Positions 1 to 11,115 of a stretch of DNA of 64,000 nt are shown here, one piece after another (positions within the stretch are counted from its first letter, which is position 1; each line of letters opens with the position of its first letter). The DNA lies in assembly GCA_913061275.1 (NCBI GenBank), contig CAJXSR010000014.1, positions 25,565 through 89,564 on the forward strand, read 5' to 3'. Source of the DNA: an uncultured Paracoccaceae bacterium. Lineage in GTDB: Bacteria > Pseudomonadota > Alphaproteobacteria > Rhodobacterales > Rhodobacteraceae. The notes beneath the pieces are model-generated. The model was not told the origin of the DNA, did no database searches, and saw only the letters and a list, made by a program, of their open reading frames with translations. A program made the translations under genes and the position numbers.

Positions 1-2
1 TC

Positions 3-1097
3 ATCTTCATCGGTGCGACTACGGCGTTTTTTGCCGCCACTATTGGCCTTGTGCAAAACGACATCAAACGCGTGATTGCCTATTCTACATGTTCGCAGCT
101 GGGTTATATGTTTGTAGCCGCAGGTGTGGGCGCATATGGCGTGGCGATGTTCCATCTGTTCACGCACGCTTTCTTTAAAGCGATGCTATTCTTGGGTGCG
201 GGTTCTGTGATTACTGCGATGCACCACGAACAAGACATGCGCAACTATGGCAATCTGCGTAAAAAAATACCACTTACCTTTGCTGCAATGATGATTGGTA
301 CATTGGCGATTACGGGTGTGGGCATTCCTTTAACCAGTATTGGTTTTGCAGGCTTCCTGTCAAAAGACGCAATTATTGAAAGCGCATTTGCGGGTGGTGA
401 TGGTGTTGCACGCTATGCGTTCTGGATGCTTGTATTTGCCGCCGCCATGACCAGTTTTTATTCTTGGCGTCTAATTTTCATGACGTTCTATGGAAAAGAA
501 CGCGGTGATCCCCATACGCATGAACATGCGCATGAAAGCCCTTGGACAATGACCGTACCGTTAGCCGTGTTGGCACTTGGTGCTACGTTTTCTGGTGTTA
601 TTTGGTACGGGGATTTCTTTGGCCACCACTACCAAGAATGGTTTGGCGCGTCTATTTATGAAAACCATGATACCAACCATGTAATCCACGATGCACACGG
701 TGTGGCATCATGGGTGAAGGTTTCACCATTCATTGCTATGGTTCTAGGCTTTCTATTGGCTTACATTATGTACATCTTGAAACCAACGGCACCAGCGGCC
801 TTGGCCAAACAGCAACGCTTTCTATACGCGTTCTTGCTGAACAAATGGTATTTCGATGAGCTGTATGATCTGATTTTTGTAAAACCTGCAAAAGCCTTGG
901 GAACCTTCCTTTGGAAAAAAGGCGATGGCACTGTTATTGACGGCACCATCAACGGGATCGCGATGGGTATTATCCCGTGGATCACCCGCCTAGCGGGTCG
1001 TGCCCAATCGGGTTACGTCTATCACTACGCATTTGCTATATTTATTGGATTGGTTGCCATCATCGCATGGTTTGCAATCGGCGGGAGCGCACACTAA
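3..1097 (+). CDS. nuoL: NADH-quinone oxidoreductase subunit L, C-terminal part (5' truncated by window edge)
   Basis: Frame open from window start: [36 protein letters not shown], a typical NuoL/antiporter-like motif; followed by nuoM and nuoN. Confidence 0.95.
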   Translation: MFIGATTAFFAATIGLVQNDIKRVIAYSTCSQLGYMFVAAGVGAYGVAMFHLFTHAFFKAMLFLGAGSVITAMHHEQDMRNYGNLRKKIPLTFAAMMIGTLAITGVGIPLTSIGFAGFLSKDAIIESAFAGGDGVARYAFWMLVFAAAMTSFYSWRLIFMTFYGKERGDPHTHEHAHESPWTMTVPLAVLALGATFSGVIWYGDFFGHHYQEWFGASIYENHDTNHVIHDAHGVASWVKVSPFIAMVLGFLLAYIMYILKPTAPAALAKQQRFLYAFLLNKWYFDELYDLIFVKPAKALGTFLWKKGDGTVIDGTINGIAMGIIPWITRLAGRAQSGYVYHYAFAIFIGLVAIIAWFAIGGSAH

Positions 1098-2635
1098 TGG
1101 AAAATCTTCTGTCAATTATCACCTTCCTGCCCATGCTGGGCGCGGCTATTCTGATAGTTTTCCTGCGCGGCAATGATGATTACGCGCAACGCAATGCCAA
1201 GATATTGGCATTGGTGACAACTGCCGCCACTTTTGTGATCTCTGCAGTTGCATTGATTGCCGAGTTTGACCCAAGTAATACGGACTTTCAACTGGTTGAA
1301 AAACGCGAATGGCTTGCAGGCCTGACCTATAAAATGGGTGTCGACGGGATCAGCGTTTTGTTTGTGATGCTGACTACGTTCCTGATGCCGATTGTGATCG
1401 GGGCTTGTTGGACGGTGACCACGCGCGTCAAAGAATACATGGTACTGTTTCTTATCCTAGAAAGCCTGATGATCGCGGTTTTCTGTTCACTGGATCTGGT
1501 GCTGTTCTATGTGGTGTTTGAGGCGGGCCTAATCCCGATGTTCCTGATTGTTGGTATTTGGGGCGGCAAAGACCGGGTTTATGCATCCTTCAAGTTCTTC
1601 CTATACACTTTGCTGGGTTCGGTATTGATGCTGGTTGCGATGATCGTGATGTGGATGGAAGCGGGTACTACGGATATTCCAACGCTTCTGAACCACGAGT
1701 TTAGCTTTTCCAATATGTCTGTGCTTGGCATTAGCATCACGGGCGGTTTGCAAACCCTGCTGTTCCTAGCGTTCTTTGCCAGCTTCGCGGTAAAAATGCC
1801 AATGTGGCCAGTACATACTTGGCTGCCTGATGCACACGTGCAAGCCCCAACAGCGGGTTCCGTTGTTTTGGCGTCTATCCTGTTGAAAATGGGCGGCTAC
1901 GGTTTCTTGCGGTTCAGCCTACCAATGTTCCCCGTAGGGACAGAAGTGATGGCAACTTTCGTGATGACCTTATCTGTTATTGCGATTATCTACACATCGC
2001 TAGTGGCGTTAGTGCAAAAAGATATGAAAAAACTGATCGCCTATTCATCAGTTGCCCACATGGGGTTCGTGACAATGGGTATATTCGCGCTAAACAAGCA
2101 GGGGCTTGATGGCGCAATTTACCAAATGATCTCACACGGGTTTATCGCAGGTGCCTTGTTCTTGGCGGTTGGGGTGATTTATGAACGCATGCACACCCGC
2201 GAAATTGATGCCTACGGTGGTCTTGTTATCCGTATGCCTGCCTATGCGCTGGTATTCATGTTCTTCACTATGGCCAATGTTGGCCTGCCAGGAACATCTG
2301 GCTTCGTTGGTGAATTCCTGACCTTGGTGGGGGCCTTTAAAGCCAACACATGGATCGCCTTTGGGGCGACATCAGGTGTGATCTTGTCCGCCGCCTATGC
2401 GCTTTGGCTTTACCGCCGCGTGGTGTTTGGCGACATGATTAAAGAAAGCCTGAAAACCATCACTGATTTGGATGCGCGCGAATATATGATGATCGTACCT
2501 TTGGTGATTATGACCATTCTGTTGGGTGTCTACCCTGCATTGGTTTTGGATATCATCGGCCCTTCGGTCGACGCACTACTTGAAAATGTAACATCAGCAC
2601 AGGCGGCAGCACATGCCGCTCTGGCGCAAAACTAG
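1097..2635 (+). CDS. nuoM: NADH-quinone oxidoreductase subunit M
   Basis: [19 protein letters not shown]...; ATG overlaps the nuoL TAA by 1 nt; [15 protein letters not shown] motif. Confidence 0.95.
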   Translation: MENLLSIITFLPMLGAAILIVFLRGNDDYAQRNAKILALVTTAATFVISAVALIAEFDPSNTDFQLVEKREWLAGLTYKMGVDGISVLFVMLTTFLMPIVIGACWTVTTRVKEYMVLFLILESLMIAVFCSLDLVLFYVVFEAGLIPMFLIVGIWGGKDRVYASFKFFLYTLLGSVLMLVAMIVMWMEAGTTDIPTLLNHEFSFSNMSVLGISITGGLQTLLFLAFFASFAVKMPMWPVHTWLPDAHVQAPTAGSVVLASILLKMGGYGFLRFSLPMFPVGTEVMATFVMTLSVIAIIYTSLVALVQKDMKKLIAYSSVAHMGFVTMGIFALNKQGLDGAIYQMISHGFIAGALFLAVGVIYERMHTREIDAYGGLVIRMPAYALVFMFFTMANVGLPGTSGFVGEFLTLVGAFKANTWIAFGATSGVILSAAYALWLYRRVVFGDMIKESLKTITDLDAREYMMIVPLVIMTILLGVYPALVLDIIGPSVDALLENVTSAQAAAHAALAQN

Positions 2636-2647
2636 AGGTTTGTTGAA

Positions 2648-4090
2648 ATGATGATTGGCACTGATCTAAATACGGTTCTGCCAGAGCTGATTTTGGCGAT
2701 CTACGCGATGGCCGCCCTGATGTTCTCGGTCTATTTCGGCAAAGACAAACGCGCCAATGCGGTGTTTTGGATGACTGCCATTGTGATGGTGATACTAGCT
2801 GTAATGATCGCTTTGGCACCCGCTGGTGCGCACACTGCCTTTAACGGCGCCTTCGTTGATGATGCTTTCGCGCGTTATGCCAAAGTGTTGATGCTGTTGG
2901 CTAGTGCGGTTATTATCCTGTTAAGCAAGGATTATCTGCAAAAAAACAACCTGTTGAAATTCGAATACCCCATCTTGATTGCACTTGCCACGTTGGGGAT
3001 GATGATGATGGTTTCCGCTGGCGATCTGATGTCGCTGTATATGGGGTTAGAACTGCAATCGTTGTCACTTTATGTGGTCGCCGCATTTCGCCGCGACAGT
3101 TTGCGTTCAACAGAAGCGGGTTTGAAATACTTCGTTCTGGGCGCACTTTCATCTGGTATATTGTTATATGGTGCATCACTTGTTTACGGGTTTTCTGGCA
3201 CCACGGTATTCAGCGGTATCGCTTCTACCATCACAGACGAAGGTTTGGGATTAGGCATGATCTTTGGTCTTGTTTTCCTATGTTCTGGGATGGCGTTTAA
3301 AGTATCTGCTGTACCGTTTCACATGTGGACACCCGACGTATATGAAGGCTCGCCCACACCTGTGACGGCCTTCTTTGCAACCGCACCCAAAGTGGCTGCC
3401 GCTTGTCTGTTTGCCCGTGTATTGCACGATGCATTCCCAACAGCACAAGCTGACTGGACACAGATTATAGCACTACTTTCCGTAGGCTCTATGTTCTTGG
3501 GCGCGATTGCGGCTATCGGCCAAACCAACATCAAACGCTTGATGGCCTATTCATCAATCGCACATATGGGTTTTGCCCTGATGGGGCTGGCGGCTGGCAC
3601 CGAAGCTGGTGTGCAGGCCCTGCTGATCTATATGGCTATCTATGTGGTAATGAATATCGGCACGTTTGCCTTTATCCTGAACATGGAACGTGACGGTAAT
3701 GCGATCACGGATATCAAATGTCTTGGACAGTATTCCAAAGTGGAACCTGCACGTGCCGCTGCCCTAGCAATTCTGATGTTCTCACTTGCTGGCATCCCGC
3801 CTTTGGTTGGGTTTTTCGGTAAGTTTTACGTCCTAAAAGCAGCGATTGATGCTGATATGGCATGGCTTGCTATCGCTGGTGTAATTGCTTCTGTAATCGG
3901 TGCGTTTTATTACTTGCGGATTATCTACTTTATGTACTTCGGCAATGAAGTTGACCCGATGACAGGTAAAATGCCCGCACTGCACTACGTTGCCCTAATG
4001 GGTGCCGCTGCCGTCATGTTGTTTGGTGTGATAAATCTGTTCGGGATAGAGGCCTATGCAGCCATTGCGGCTGAAGCTTTGCTAAAATAA
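2648..4090 (+). CDS. nuoN: NADH-quinone oxidoreductase subunit N
   Basis: 480 aa, [19 protein letters not shown] motif, follows nuoM. Confidence 0.95.
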   Translation: MMIGTDLNTVLPELILAIYAMAALMFSVYFGKDKRANAVFWMTAIVMVILAVMIALAPAGAHTAFNGAFVDDAFARYAKVLMLLASAVIILLSKDYLQKNNLLKFEYPILIALATLGMMMMVSAGDLMSLYMGLELQSLSLYVVAAFRRDSLRSTEAGLKYFVLGALSSGILLYGASLVYGFSGTTVFSGIASTITDEGLGLGMIFGLVFLCSGMAFKVSAVPFHMWTPDVYEGSPTPVTAFFATAPKVAAACLFARVLHDAFPTAQADWTQIIALLSVGSMFLGAIAAIGQTNIKRLMAYSSIAHMGFALMGLAAGTEAGVQALLIYMAIYVVMNIGTFAFILNMERDGNAITDIKCLGQYSKVEPARAAALAILMFSLAGIPPLVGFFGKFYVLKAAIDADMAWLAIAGVIASVIGAFYYLRIIYFMYFGNEVDPMTGKMPALHYVALMGAAAVMLFGVINLFGIEAYAAIAAEALLK

Positions 4091-4842
4091 TGGATAGCTG
4101 GCCGCAAGGCTATGATAGGGTTGTATATGATACGATCGATAGTACAAATTCAGAGGCAAGAAGGCGAATATATACTGCCCTTGGGCCTTGTTGGATTTTG
4201 GCACATGAACAAACTGCAGGCATTGGCAGGCGCGGGCGGGCGTGGTCAACGCAGGCAGGGAACTTTGCGGCAACGCTTCTTCAACCTTTGAATATGCCAC
4301 TAAACCAAGCTGCATTACAAAGCTTCACTGCCGCATTAGCTTTGCGTGACGCATTTCTTGCTGTTGGCGGTAAGCCCGACGACTTCAGCTTAAAATGGCC
4401 CAATGATGTGCTGTTGAAAGGCGGTAAAGTTGCAGGAATTCTTTTAGAAACGATGGGTAAGGGGCCAAGCCATTTGTGCATAGGTATTGGTGTAAATCTG
4501 GCCCATGCCCCAAGTGTAACCGCATTAGAAACCACAGCTACACCACCGAAATCCCTTATAGGGGATGCGCAGGTGCATGTTACCGCCGAGCAGTTTTTGG
4601 CGGTACTTGCAGTGGCCTTTGATACGCGGCAAATGCAATTTCAACAGGGTGGTTTTGATGCCATCAGGCGCGATTGGTTGAAGCACGCCGTGAAGCTGGG
4701 TGAACAAATTATAGCGCGTACCATCTCACATGAAATACACGGTCGTTTTGAAACAGTGGACGAAACGGGCGCACTTGTACTACATACCGATAAAGGGCTG
4801 CGTTATATAACAGCGGCTGAAATATTTTTTGGCGAAAGTTAG
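4090..4842 (+). CDS. birA: biotin--[acetyl-CoA-carboxylase] ligase
   Basis: STNSEARR, GRRGRAW, KWPNDVLLKGGKVAGILLE motifs; located after nuoN as in many alphaproteobacteria. Confidence 0.92.
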   Translation: MDSWPQGYDRVVYDTIDSTNSEARRRIYTALGPCWILAHEQTAGIGRRGRAWSTQAGNFAATLLQPLNMPLNQAALQSFTAALALRDAFLAVGGKPDDFSLKWPNDVLLKGGKVAGILLETMGKGPSHLCIGIGVNLAHAPSVTALETTATPPKSLIGDAQVHVTAEQFLAVLAVAFDTRQMQFQQGGFDAIRRDWLKHAVKLGEQIIARTISHEIHGRFETVDETGALVLHTDKGLRYITAAEIFFGES

Positions 4843-4846
4843 GGAC

Positions 4847-5617
4847 ATGCTTCTAACAGTTGACGTTGGCAATACAAACACAGTTTTTGCAGTACACGAT
4901 GGCAAAGAGTTCTTGTCAGATTGGCGTTGCGAAACAGTGCATCAACGTACGGCGGATGAATATTATGTCTGGTTGATGAACTTGATTAAGTTGCAAGGGT
5001 TAGACGCCCAAATTGACCGCGTGATTATATCCTCTGTTGTGCCACAAGTTGTGTTTAATCTGCGCGTTCTATCTGATCGGTACTTTAACTGCCGCCCTAT
5101 TGTTGTCGGAAAATCTGAATGCGAACTGGGCGTGGATGTACGGGTGGATGAAGGCACACATGTGGGGGCTGACCGTTTGGTAAACACGGTTGGTGCTTAT
5201 AATCGTTATGGTGGCAATCTGATTGTGGTCGATTTTGGAACTGCTACGACCTTTGATGTGGTCGACCATGATGGCGCCTATATCGGTGGGGTCATCGCCC
5301 CAGGTGTGAACCTGTCGATCAAAGCCTTACATGAAGCGGCCGCCGCTTTGCCGCATATTGACGTTACCCAACCCGACAAAGTAATTGGCACCAACACGGT
5401 TGCCTGTATGCAATCGGGTGTGTTTTGGGGCTATATTGGCTTGATTGAAGGCATATGTGCTAAAATACGTGATGAACATGGCACACCGATGAAAGTCATT
5501 GGCACGGGTGGCTTGGCAACGCTGTTCGAACGCGGCACAGACCTTTTTGACACTATAGATAATGATCTGACCTTGCATGGGCTTGTGTTGATCGAAGCCC
5601 ATAATCGGAGCACTTAA
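4847..5617 (+). CDS. coaX: type III pantothenate kinase
   Basis: MLLTVDVGNTNTVFAV..., GADRLVN, VDFGTATTFDVV, GVIAPGV motifs. Confidence 0.94.
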   Translation: MLLTVDVGNTNTVFAVHDGKEFLSDWRCETVHQRTADEYYVWLMNLIKLQGLDAQIDRVIISSVVPQVVFNLRVLSDRYFNCRPIVVGKSECELGVDVRVDEGTHVGADRLVNTVGAYNRYGGNLIVVDFGTATTFDVVDHDGAYIGGVIAPGVNLSIKALHEAAAALPHIDVTQPDKVIGTNTVACMQSGVFWGYIGLIEGICAKIRDEHGTPMKVIGTGGLATLFERGTDLFDTIDNDLTLHGLVLIEAHNRST

Positions 5618-7287
5618 TGAGTAATCAAAATAAACTAATCTTCCTGCCCTTAGGTGGTGCCGGCGAAATCGGCATGAATATGTATCTGTATGGCTACGGC
5701 CCAGCAGGTAAAGAACGCTTCATCATGGTAGATGTTGGTGTGACATTCCCCGCTATGGACGGCACCCCTGGTGTTGATTTAATCATGGCTGATAGCGCAT
5801 ATATTGAGGCCCGCGTTGACCGTCTTGATGCGATTTTCATCACCCACGCGCATGAAGACCACATTGGCGCATTGGGCTTGTTATACCCTAAATTGGCAGT
5901 ACCAATTTATGCACGTCCCTTCACGGCGGCAGTTGCACGCGCTAAAATGGAAGATCGCGGGCAAGATCCTTGGCTTGTACAAGTGGTTGATGCTTATCCT
6001 GCACAAATAGAAGCAGGCCCTTTCAAAGTTAGCTATCTACCCTTAGCCCACTCAATCCCAGAGGCCGCAGGCCTTATCATCGACAGCCCGGCAGGGCGCG
6101 TGGTGCATACGGGTGATTTTAAACTGGATAAAGACCCGATTGTTGGTGAAGCTTATGATCCCGCATTGTTTGCCCAAGTCGCCCAAGGCGGCATCAAAGC
6201 TTTGGTTTGTGACAGTACGAACGTATTTTCACCTGAGGCAGGGCGATCAGAATCAACACTGAATGCAAACATCACCAAACTGATCGCAGATGCATCAGGC
6301 ATGATGGTTGCCACAACATTTGCATCTAACGTCGCACGTCTGAAAACATTGGCGCAAGCAGGTGTGGATGCGGGTCGTTCGGTTTGTGTTTTAGGCCGTT
6401 CGATGCAACGCATGATGAATTATGCGCAGACCACAGGCGTGTTGCAAGATTTCCCACCAACCATTGAATTGGAAGACGCGCAAAGCGTGCCACGCGAAAA
6501 CTTAATGTTGATCGTGACAGGGTCACAAGGTGAAAGCCGTGCGGCCTCTGGCCAACTGGCACGCGGTAAGTATCTTGGTTTGACAATGAAAGAGGGCGAT
6601 ACGTTCTTATTCTCGTCCAAAACTATTCCGGGTAACGAAGTGCCCGTGGGCCGCATTGTAAACAGCTTTTCTGAAATGGGTGTGAAAGTCATTGATGACA
6701 GTTCTGGCCTGTATCACGTATCAGGCCATGCTAACCGTCCAGACTTGGAAGAGATGCACGATGTTTTCCAACCCGAAATGTTGATCCCAATGCATGGTGA
6801 ACACCGTCATTTGCGCGAACACGCGGAATTGGCGCAAAGCAAAGGCATTGCTAGTATCATTGCACCGAATGGCGCGATGATTGATATGACGGGTAAAAAG
6901 CCAAAAGTCATTGAACATATAGAAACTTCTCGCCTGTACTTAGATGGCAACCAGTTGATCGGTGCCTTTGATGGCGTGGTACTGGAACGTATCCGCATGG
7001 CAACACGCGGATTGGTGGCTATGTCGATTATCATAGAAGAGGGCGAAGTGATTGGGGTTTGGGCAGATGCAAAAGGTTTGCCCGACACAAAAGCTATGCA
7101 GGCAGGCCTAAATGACTTGATCGAAGAGGCGGTAGAGAAAGAATTGCTAAAGGCCAAACGTAAGTTGTTAAATTCAGACGATGAAGTTGATCGTCTTGTT
7201 TCCCGTATTGTAAGCCGTACGTGTAAAGATGCGGTGGGAAAAAAGCCTGTTTCACAAGTGATGATTAACAGGCTGATCGCGGATTAA
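5617..7287 (+). CDS. rnj: ribonuclease J
   Basis: Metallo-beta-lactamase HAHEDHIGAL motif, FLPLGGAGEIGMNMYLYG N-terminus, beta-CASP region, 556 aa. Confidence 0.92.
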   Translation: MSNQNKLIFLPLGGAGEIGMNMYLYGYGPAGKERFIMVDVGVTFPAMDGTPGVDLIMADSAYIEARVDRLDAIFITHAHEDHIGALGLLYPKLAVPIYARPFTAAVARAKMEDRGQDPWLVQVVDAYPAQIEAGPFKVSYLPLAHSIPEAAGLIIDSPAGRVVHTGDFKLDKDPIVGEAYDPALFAQVAQGGIKALVCDSTNVFSPEAGRSESTLNANITKLIADASGMMVATTFASNVARLKTLAQAGVDAGRSVCVLGRSMQRMMNYAQTTGVLQDFPPTIELEDAQSVPRENLMLIVTGSQGESRAASGQLARGKYLGLTMKEGDTFLFSSKTIPGNEVPVGRIVNSFSEMGVKVIDDSSGLYHVSGHANRPDLEEMHDVFQPEMLIPMHGEHRHLREHAELAQSKGIASIIAPNGAMIDMTGKKPKVIEHIETSRLYLDGNQLIGAFDGVVLERIRMATRGLVAMSIIIEEGEVIGVWADAKGLPDTKAMQAGLNDLIEEAVEKELLKAKRKLLNSDDEVDRLVSRIVSRTCKDAVGKKPVSQVMINRLIAD

Positions 7288-7296
7288 AGCACTGTA

Positions 7297-7316
7297 GCGT
7301 GGGCTTCAGCCCACGC
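7297..7316. terminator. stem-loop GCGTGGGC-TTCA-GCCCACGC between convergent rnj and helicase genes
   Basis: Perfect 8-bp stem with TTCA loop read directly, followed by gtttct. Confidence 0.6.
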
Positions 7317-7373
7317 GTTTCTCAACATATATTAGTATGACAGGTGGGCCCATAGCCAACCCCACAAACAAAC

Positions 7374-8846
7374 CTATGCAGCACTCTCATCTTTAGATTT
7401 ACTGTCTTCTTCAACAGGTGTCTCTGTTTTTGCGGCAACCCCTGCACGAATATCACGCAGCATAAACGCAGGCATGTGATCGCCCAAGCCAACGACATGG
7501 TTTTGGTTGCCTTGATGACGTCCACCACCTTTTTTATGACGCTGATTGCGTTCTTGTGGTTCAGGTTTTTTGTCTTGTTGCACAGCAGGCTTTTTATTTT
7601 GTTGCGCTGCAGGCTTGGTATCTTGTTGCGCCACAGGTTTCACTTCTGCTTTCGGTTTATCCTGCTTTTTCGCGCGCGTAGGGCGGTCTTGGGCTACAGG
7701 TGTGTCAAACTCAGCGCGTGGAATGGGGCCTTTCAATAATTCTTCTACTTTAACCAAATGCTTTTCTTCATGAGGCAGACACAAGGTAAAGGCTTTACCT
7801 GAACGCCCTGCACGGCCAGTGCGGCCAATGCGGTGAATATAATCCTCTGCGTGGATCGGCACATCATAGTTAAACACATGGCTTACATTTGGGATGTCCA
7901 GACCACGTGCTGCCACGTCAGATGCAACAAGTAAGGTGATGTCGTTATTCTTGAACCCGCTCAACACTTCCATGCGGTAACGTTGGTCAAGATCACCGTG
8001 AATAGCACCCACACTTGCCCCGTATTTTTTCATGGATTTCAATACGATATCCACATCAACTTTGCGATTACAAAAGATGATCGCATTGGTCAGCGTGTCG
8101 CCTTCATCGGTAATGATCTTGCGCAGCATATCGCGTTTAGCCTTGGCTTCCACTTTGCGATTAGGGGCTTTGAAACATACGACTTTCTGCTCAATGGTTT
8201 CAGAGGCAGTCGCTTGGCGCGCCACTTCCACACGTTCAGGGTTCGATAAGAATTCCTGCGTAATACGCGTAATTTCAGGGGCCATCGTGGCCGAGAAAAA
8301 CAGGGTTTGGCGGGTGAAAGGTGTTAGCTTAAAGATGCGCTCAATATCAGGGATAAAACCCATATCCAACATCCGGTCAGCTTCATCCACAACCATAATT
8401 TCTATGCCTGTAAGTAACAATTTACCACGTTCAAAATGATCTAGTAAGCGGCCAGGCGTGGCAATTAAAACGTCAACACCACGGTCAATCAGTTTGTCCT
8501 GATCCTTAAACGATACACCACCGATTAAAAGTGCCATATCCAGTTTGCAGTACTTCGCATATAGTTCAAAGTTTTCGGCGACTTGGGCAGCCAACTCACG
8601 TGTTGGGCATAATACAAGCGAGCGCGGCATCCTTGCGCGTGCGCGGCCACGTGCCAATTTATGCACCATAGGTAACGTAAAGCTGGCGGTTTTGCCTGTG
8701 CCAGTTTGGGCAATTCCTAGAACATCACGGCCTTCCAAAGCAAATGGAATGGCTTGTGCTTGAATGGGTGTAGGTGTTTCATAGCCGACGTCGTTTACGG
8801 CTTTTAGAACTTTGGGGTTAAGACCCAGATCGGTAAATTTTATCAT
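7374..8846 (-). CDS. DEAD/DEAH-box ATP-dependent RNA helicase with Q/K/P-rich C-terminal tail
   Basis: AQTGTGKTASFTLP, VDEADRMLDMGF, SAT, HRIGRTGRAGRSG motifs; start chosen at internal MIKFTDLGLNPKVLKAV. Confidence 0.92.
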   Translation of the reverse strand: MIKFTDLGLNPKVLKAVNDVGYETPTPIQAQAIPFALEGRDVLGIAQTGTGKTASFTLPMVHKLARGRARARMPRSLVLCPTRELAAQVAENFELYAKYCKLDMALLIGGVSFKDQDKLIDRGVDVLIATPGRLLDHFERGKLLLTGIEIMVVDEADRMLDMGFIPDIERIFKLTPFTRQTLFFSATMAPEITRITQEFLSNPERVEVARQATASETIEQKVVCFKAPNRKVEAKAKRDMLRKIITDEGDTLTNAIIFCNRKVDVDIVLKSMKKYGASVGAIHGDLDQRYRMEVLSGFKNNDITLLVASDVAARGLDIPNVSHVFNYDVPIHAEDYIHRIGRTGRAGRSGKAFTLCLPHEEKHLVKVEELLKGPIPRAEFDTPVAQDRPTRAKKQDKPKAEVKPVAQQDTKPAAQQNKKPAVQQDKKPEPQERNQRHKKGGGRHQGNQNHVVGLGDHMPAFMLRDIRAGVAAKTETPVEEDSKSKDESAA

Positions 8847-9063
8847 ATATCTCGCGTTGTTAGCGGCGTTAGTTGATGCCGCAATCTTCAGTCGCGGCCT
8901 GACAGCCGAAGTGCTGTCGTTCATATGGGCATTCGTTTAGCGAAATTACACAAAGAGTCAATATTAGCTGTGGTTTTGTGGCGATTATGATGTATTTACG
9001 CCTAAATTCCCCCTTTTACCTTGCGGATTAATGCCTAAGATTAGGACAACTTCGGAGGTCGGT

Positions 9064-9456
9064 ATGAAGCTAGTTCTACAAGATATATGGCGTAGTTTCC
9101 GTTCATTGCCTTTGTGGGTACAGATATGGGTGGGGGTCATCCTTGTGCCCGTTAATATGGCCACTATCGTACTTATCACCGAACCCTGCTGTTGGTTGAT
9201 CCCCGTTCTGGCGATTGGTGGCATGACGCCAAATTTATTCTTGATGTTCGTCGAGCGCGGCTTTTCCAAAGCAATGGCTCTGTCGCATCTGGTTTTGTGG
9301 ATACCGCTATTGGCAATACTGGCCTATGAAGTAAACACAAACTGGATATTTGCCGATTATCTGATGATATTGTTTATCGTGGATGCCATTTCTATCGTAT
9401 TTGATCTAAAAGACAGCCGTGACTGGATTAAGGGCGATCGAAAGGTCGCTTCCTAA
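9064..9456 (+). CDS. small inner-membrane protein of unknown function
   Basis: MKLVLQDIWRSFRSLPLWVQIWVGVILVPVNMATIVLI..., several hydrophobic segments. Confidence 0.6.
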   Translation: MKLVLQDIWRSFRSLPLWVQIWVGVILVPVNMATIVLITEPCCWLIPVLAIGGMTPNLFLMFVERGFSKAMALSHLVLWIPLLAILAYEVNTNWIFADYLMILFIVDAISIVFDLKDSRDWIKGDRKVAS

Positions 9457-11060
9457 ACCATAATATCCTTCGTCGCTACCAGCTTTAGTTCTGGGAAATC
9501 GCGTTCAACACGGTCAATATCCCATTGTAACCGCGTCATATAAACAGGATCGCCATCATGGTCAGATGCCATATGGCCCTTGTTGGTATTTATGAAGCTA
9601 TCCACCTTATCCGTAGGCCCAGATAACCATCGGGCAGAGGTGAATTGGGTCTGCTCAAATCGCACAGGTATGCCGTATTCCAATTCAATCCGTGAAGCCA
9701 GAACATCAAACTGCAAGCTGCCAACAACACCGATAATCCAACCCGATCCGATCATCGGTTTGAAAAGTTTAGCGGCCCCTTCTTCGGCAAATTGGTTCAG
9801 GGCTTTGTCCAGATGTTTTGACTTCATCGGGTCAGTTGTACGCACGGATTGCAACAATTCAGGTGCAAATGACGGGATGCCGGCAAAATGCAACATCTCT
9901 CCTTCGGTCAATGCGTCACCGATGCGCAACTGCCCATGGTTTGGAATGCCGATAATATCACCTGCCCAAGCTTCTTCCGCCAGTTCACGGTCGCTTGCCA
10001 AAAACAGCATAGGTGATGCTATTGCCATAGGTTTCTTGCTGCGCACATGGGTTAGTTTCATACCGCGTTTAAAGTGGCCTGAACACAGGCGCACAAACGC
10101 GATACGGTCGCGGTGTTTTGGGTCCATGTTGGCTTGAACCTTAAACACAAAACCAGAAACCTTTTTTTCATCGGGTGAAATTTGGCGTTCAACGGCTGGG
10201 CGTACTTGTGGTTTGGGGCCAAAGTCACCGATACCGTTCATCAATTCCTGCACCCCGAAACTGTTTATCGCAGAGCCAAACCAAATTGGGGTCATTGTGC
10301 CGTCCAGCATTGCCTGATGATCTAGTTTGGGCAACAATTCGCGGGCCATCTCGACCTCTTCCAACAGCTTTTCCAGCAGGTCGGCAGGAATGTGTTCGGC
10401 CAGCTTTGGGTCATCTAGCCCATCTATTTGAATGCTTTCAGAAATTACATTGCGATCAGCACGATCCATCAATTCTAGCCGGTCATTCAGCATATCATAA
10501 CAGCCGATAAATTCGCGCCCGATACCAATCGGCCAACTTGCAGGGGACACATCTATTGCCAAGTTTTCTTGTATTTCATCAATAATTTCAAATGTATCGC
10601 GGCTTTCGCGATCCATCTTATTACAAAATGTCAAAATCGGCATATCGCGCATGCGACAAACTTCAAACAATTTTTGCGTCTGACTTTCAACGCCTTTGGC
10701 GCCATCAATAACCATCACGGCCGCGTCCACTGCCGTCAGTGTTCGGTAGGTATCTTCGGAAAAGTCAGAGTGGCCGGGCGTATCGACCAAATTAAACCAA
10801 TAATCTTTGTATTCAAATGACATGGCAGAGGCGGATACAGATATTCCGCGGTCTTTTTCCATCTGCATAAAATCAGACCGTGTGCGCCGCGCTTCGCCTT
10901 TGGCGCGCACTTGGCCCGCCATTTGAATAGCGCCGCCATAAAGTAGAAACTTTTCCGTCAAAGTGGTCTTACCCGCATCAGGGTGGCTGATGATGGCAAA
11001 GGTGCGGCGACGATCAATTTCGGGCGGCAAAACGGGCTGATTTGAAGTGTGATCTAACAT
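9453..11060 (-). CDS. prfC: peptide chain release factor 3
   Basis: AIISHPDAGKTTLTEKFLLYGGAIQMAG; GTPase G1-G4 motifs; 535 aa. Confidence 0.95.
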   Translation of the reverse strand: MLDHTSNQPVLPPEIDRRRTFAIISHPDAGKTTLTEKFLLYGGAIQMAGQVRAKGEARRTRSDFMQMEKDRGISVSASAMSFEYKDYWFNLVDTPGHSDFSEDTYRTLTAVDAAVMVIDGAKGVESQTQKLFEVCRMRDMPILTFCNKMDRESRDTFEIIDEIQENLAIDVSPASWPIGIGREFIGCYDMLNDRLELMDRADRNVISESIQIDGLDDPKLAEHIPADLLEKLLEEVEMARELLPKLDHQAMLDGTMTPIWFGSAINSFGVQELMNGIGDFGPKPQVRPAVERQISPDEKKVSGFVFKVQANMDPKHRDRIAFVRLCSGHFKRGMKLTHVRSKKPMAIASPMLFLASDRELAEEAWAGDIIGIPNHGQLRIGDALTEGEMLHFAGIPSFAPELLQSVRTTDPMKSKHLDKALNQFAEEGAAKLFKPMIGSGWIIGVVGSLQFDVLASRIELEYGIPVRFEQTQFTSARWLSGPTDKVDSFINTNKGHMASDHDGDPVYMTRLQWDIDRVERDFPELKLVATKDIMV

Positions 11061-11115
11061 ATGCGTCGTATAGGTAAGGTTTGGGAAAAGGGCAAGAAAT
11101 GACTGCCTGCATAAG

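Noticed and set aside
9580-10137. 185-aa plus-strand ORF antisense to prfC (also 10175..10510)
   Set aside because: Composition typical of a shadow frame; prfC is unambiguous on the minus strand.
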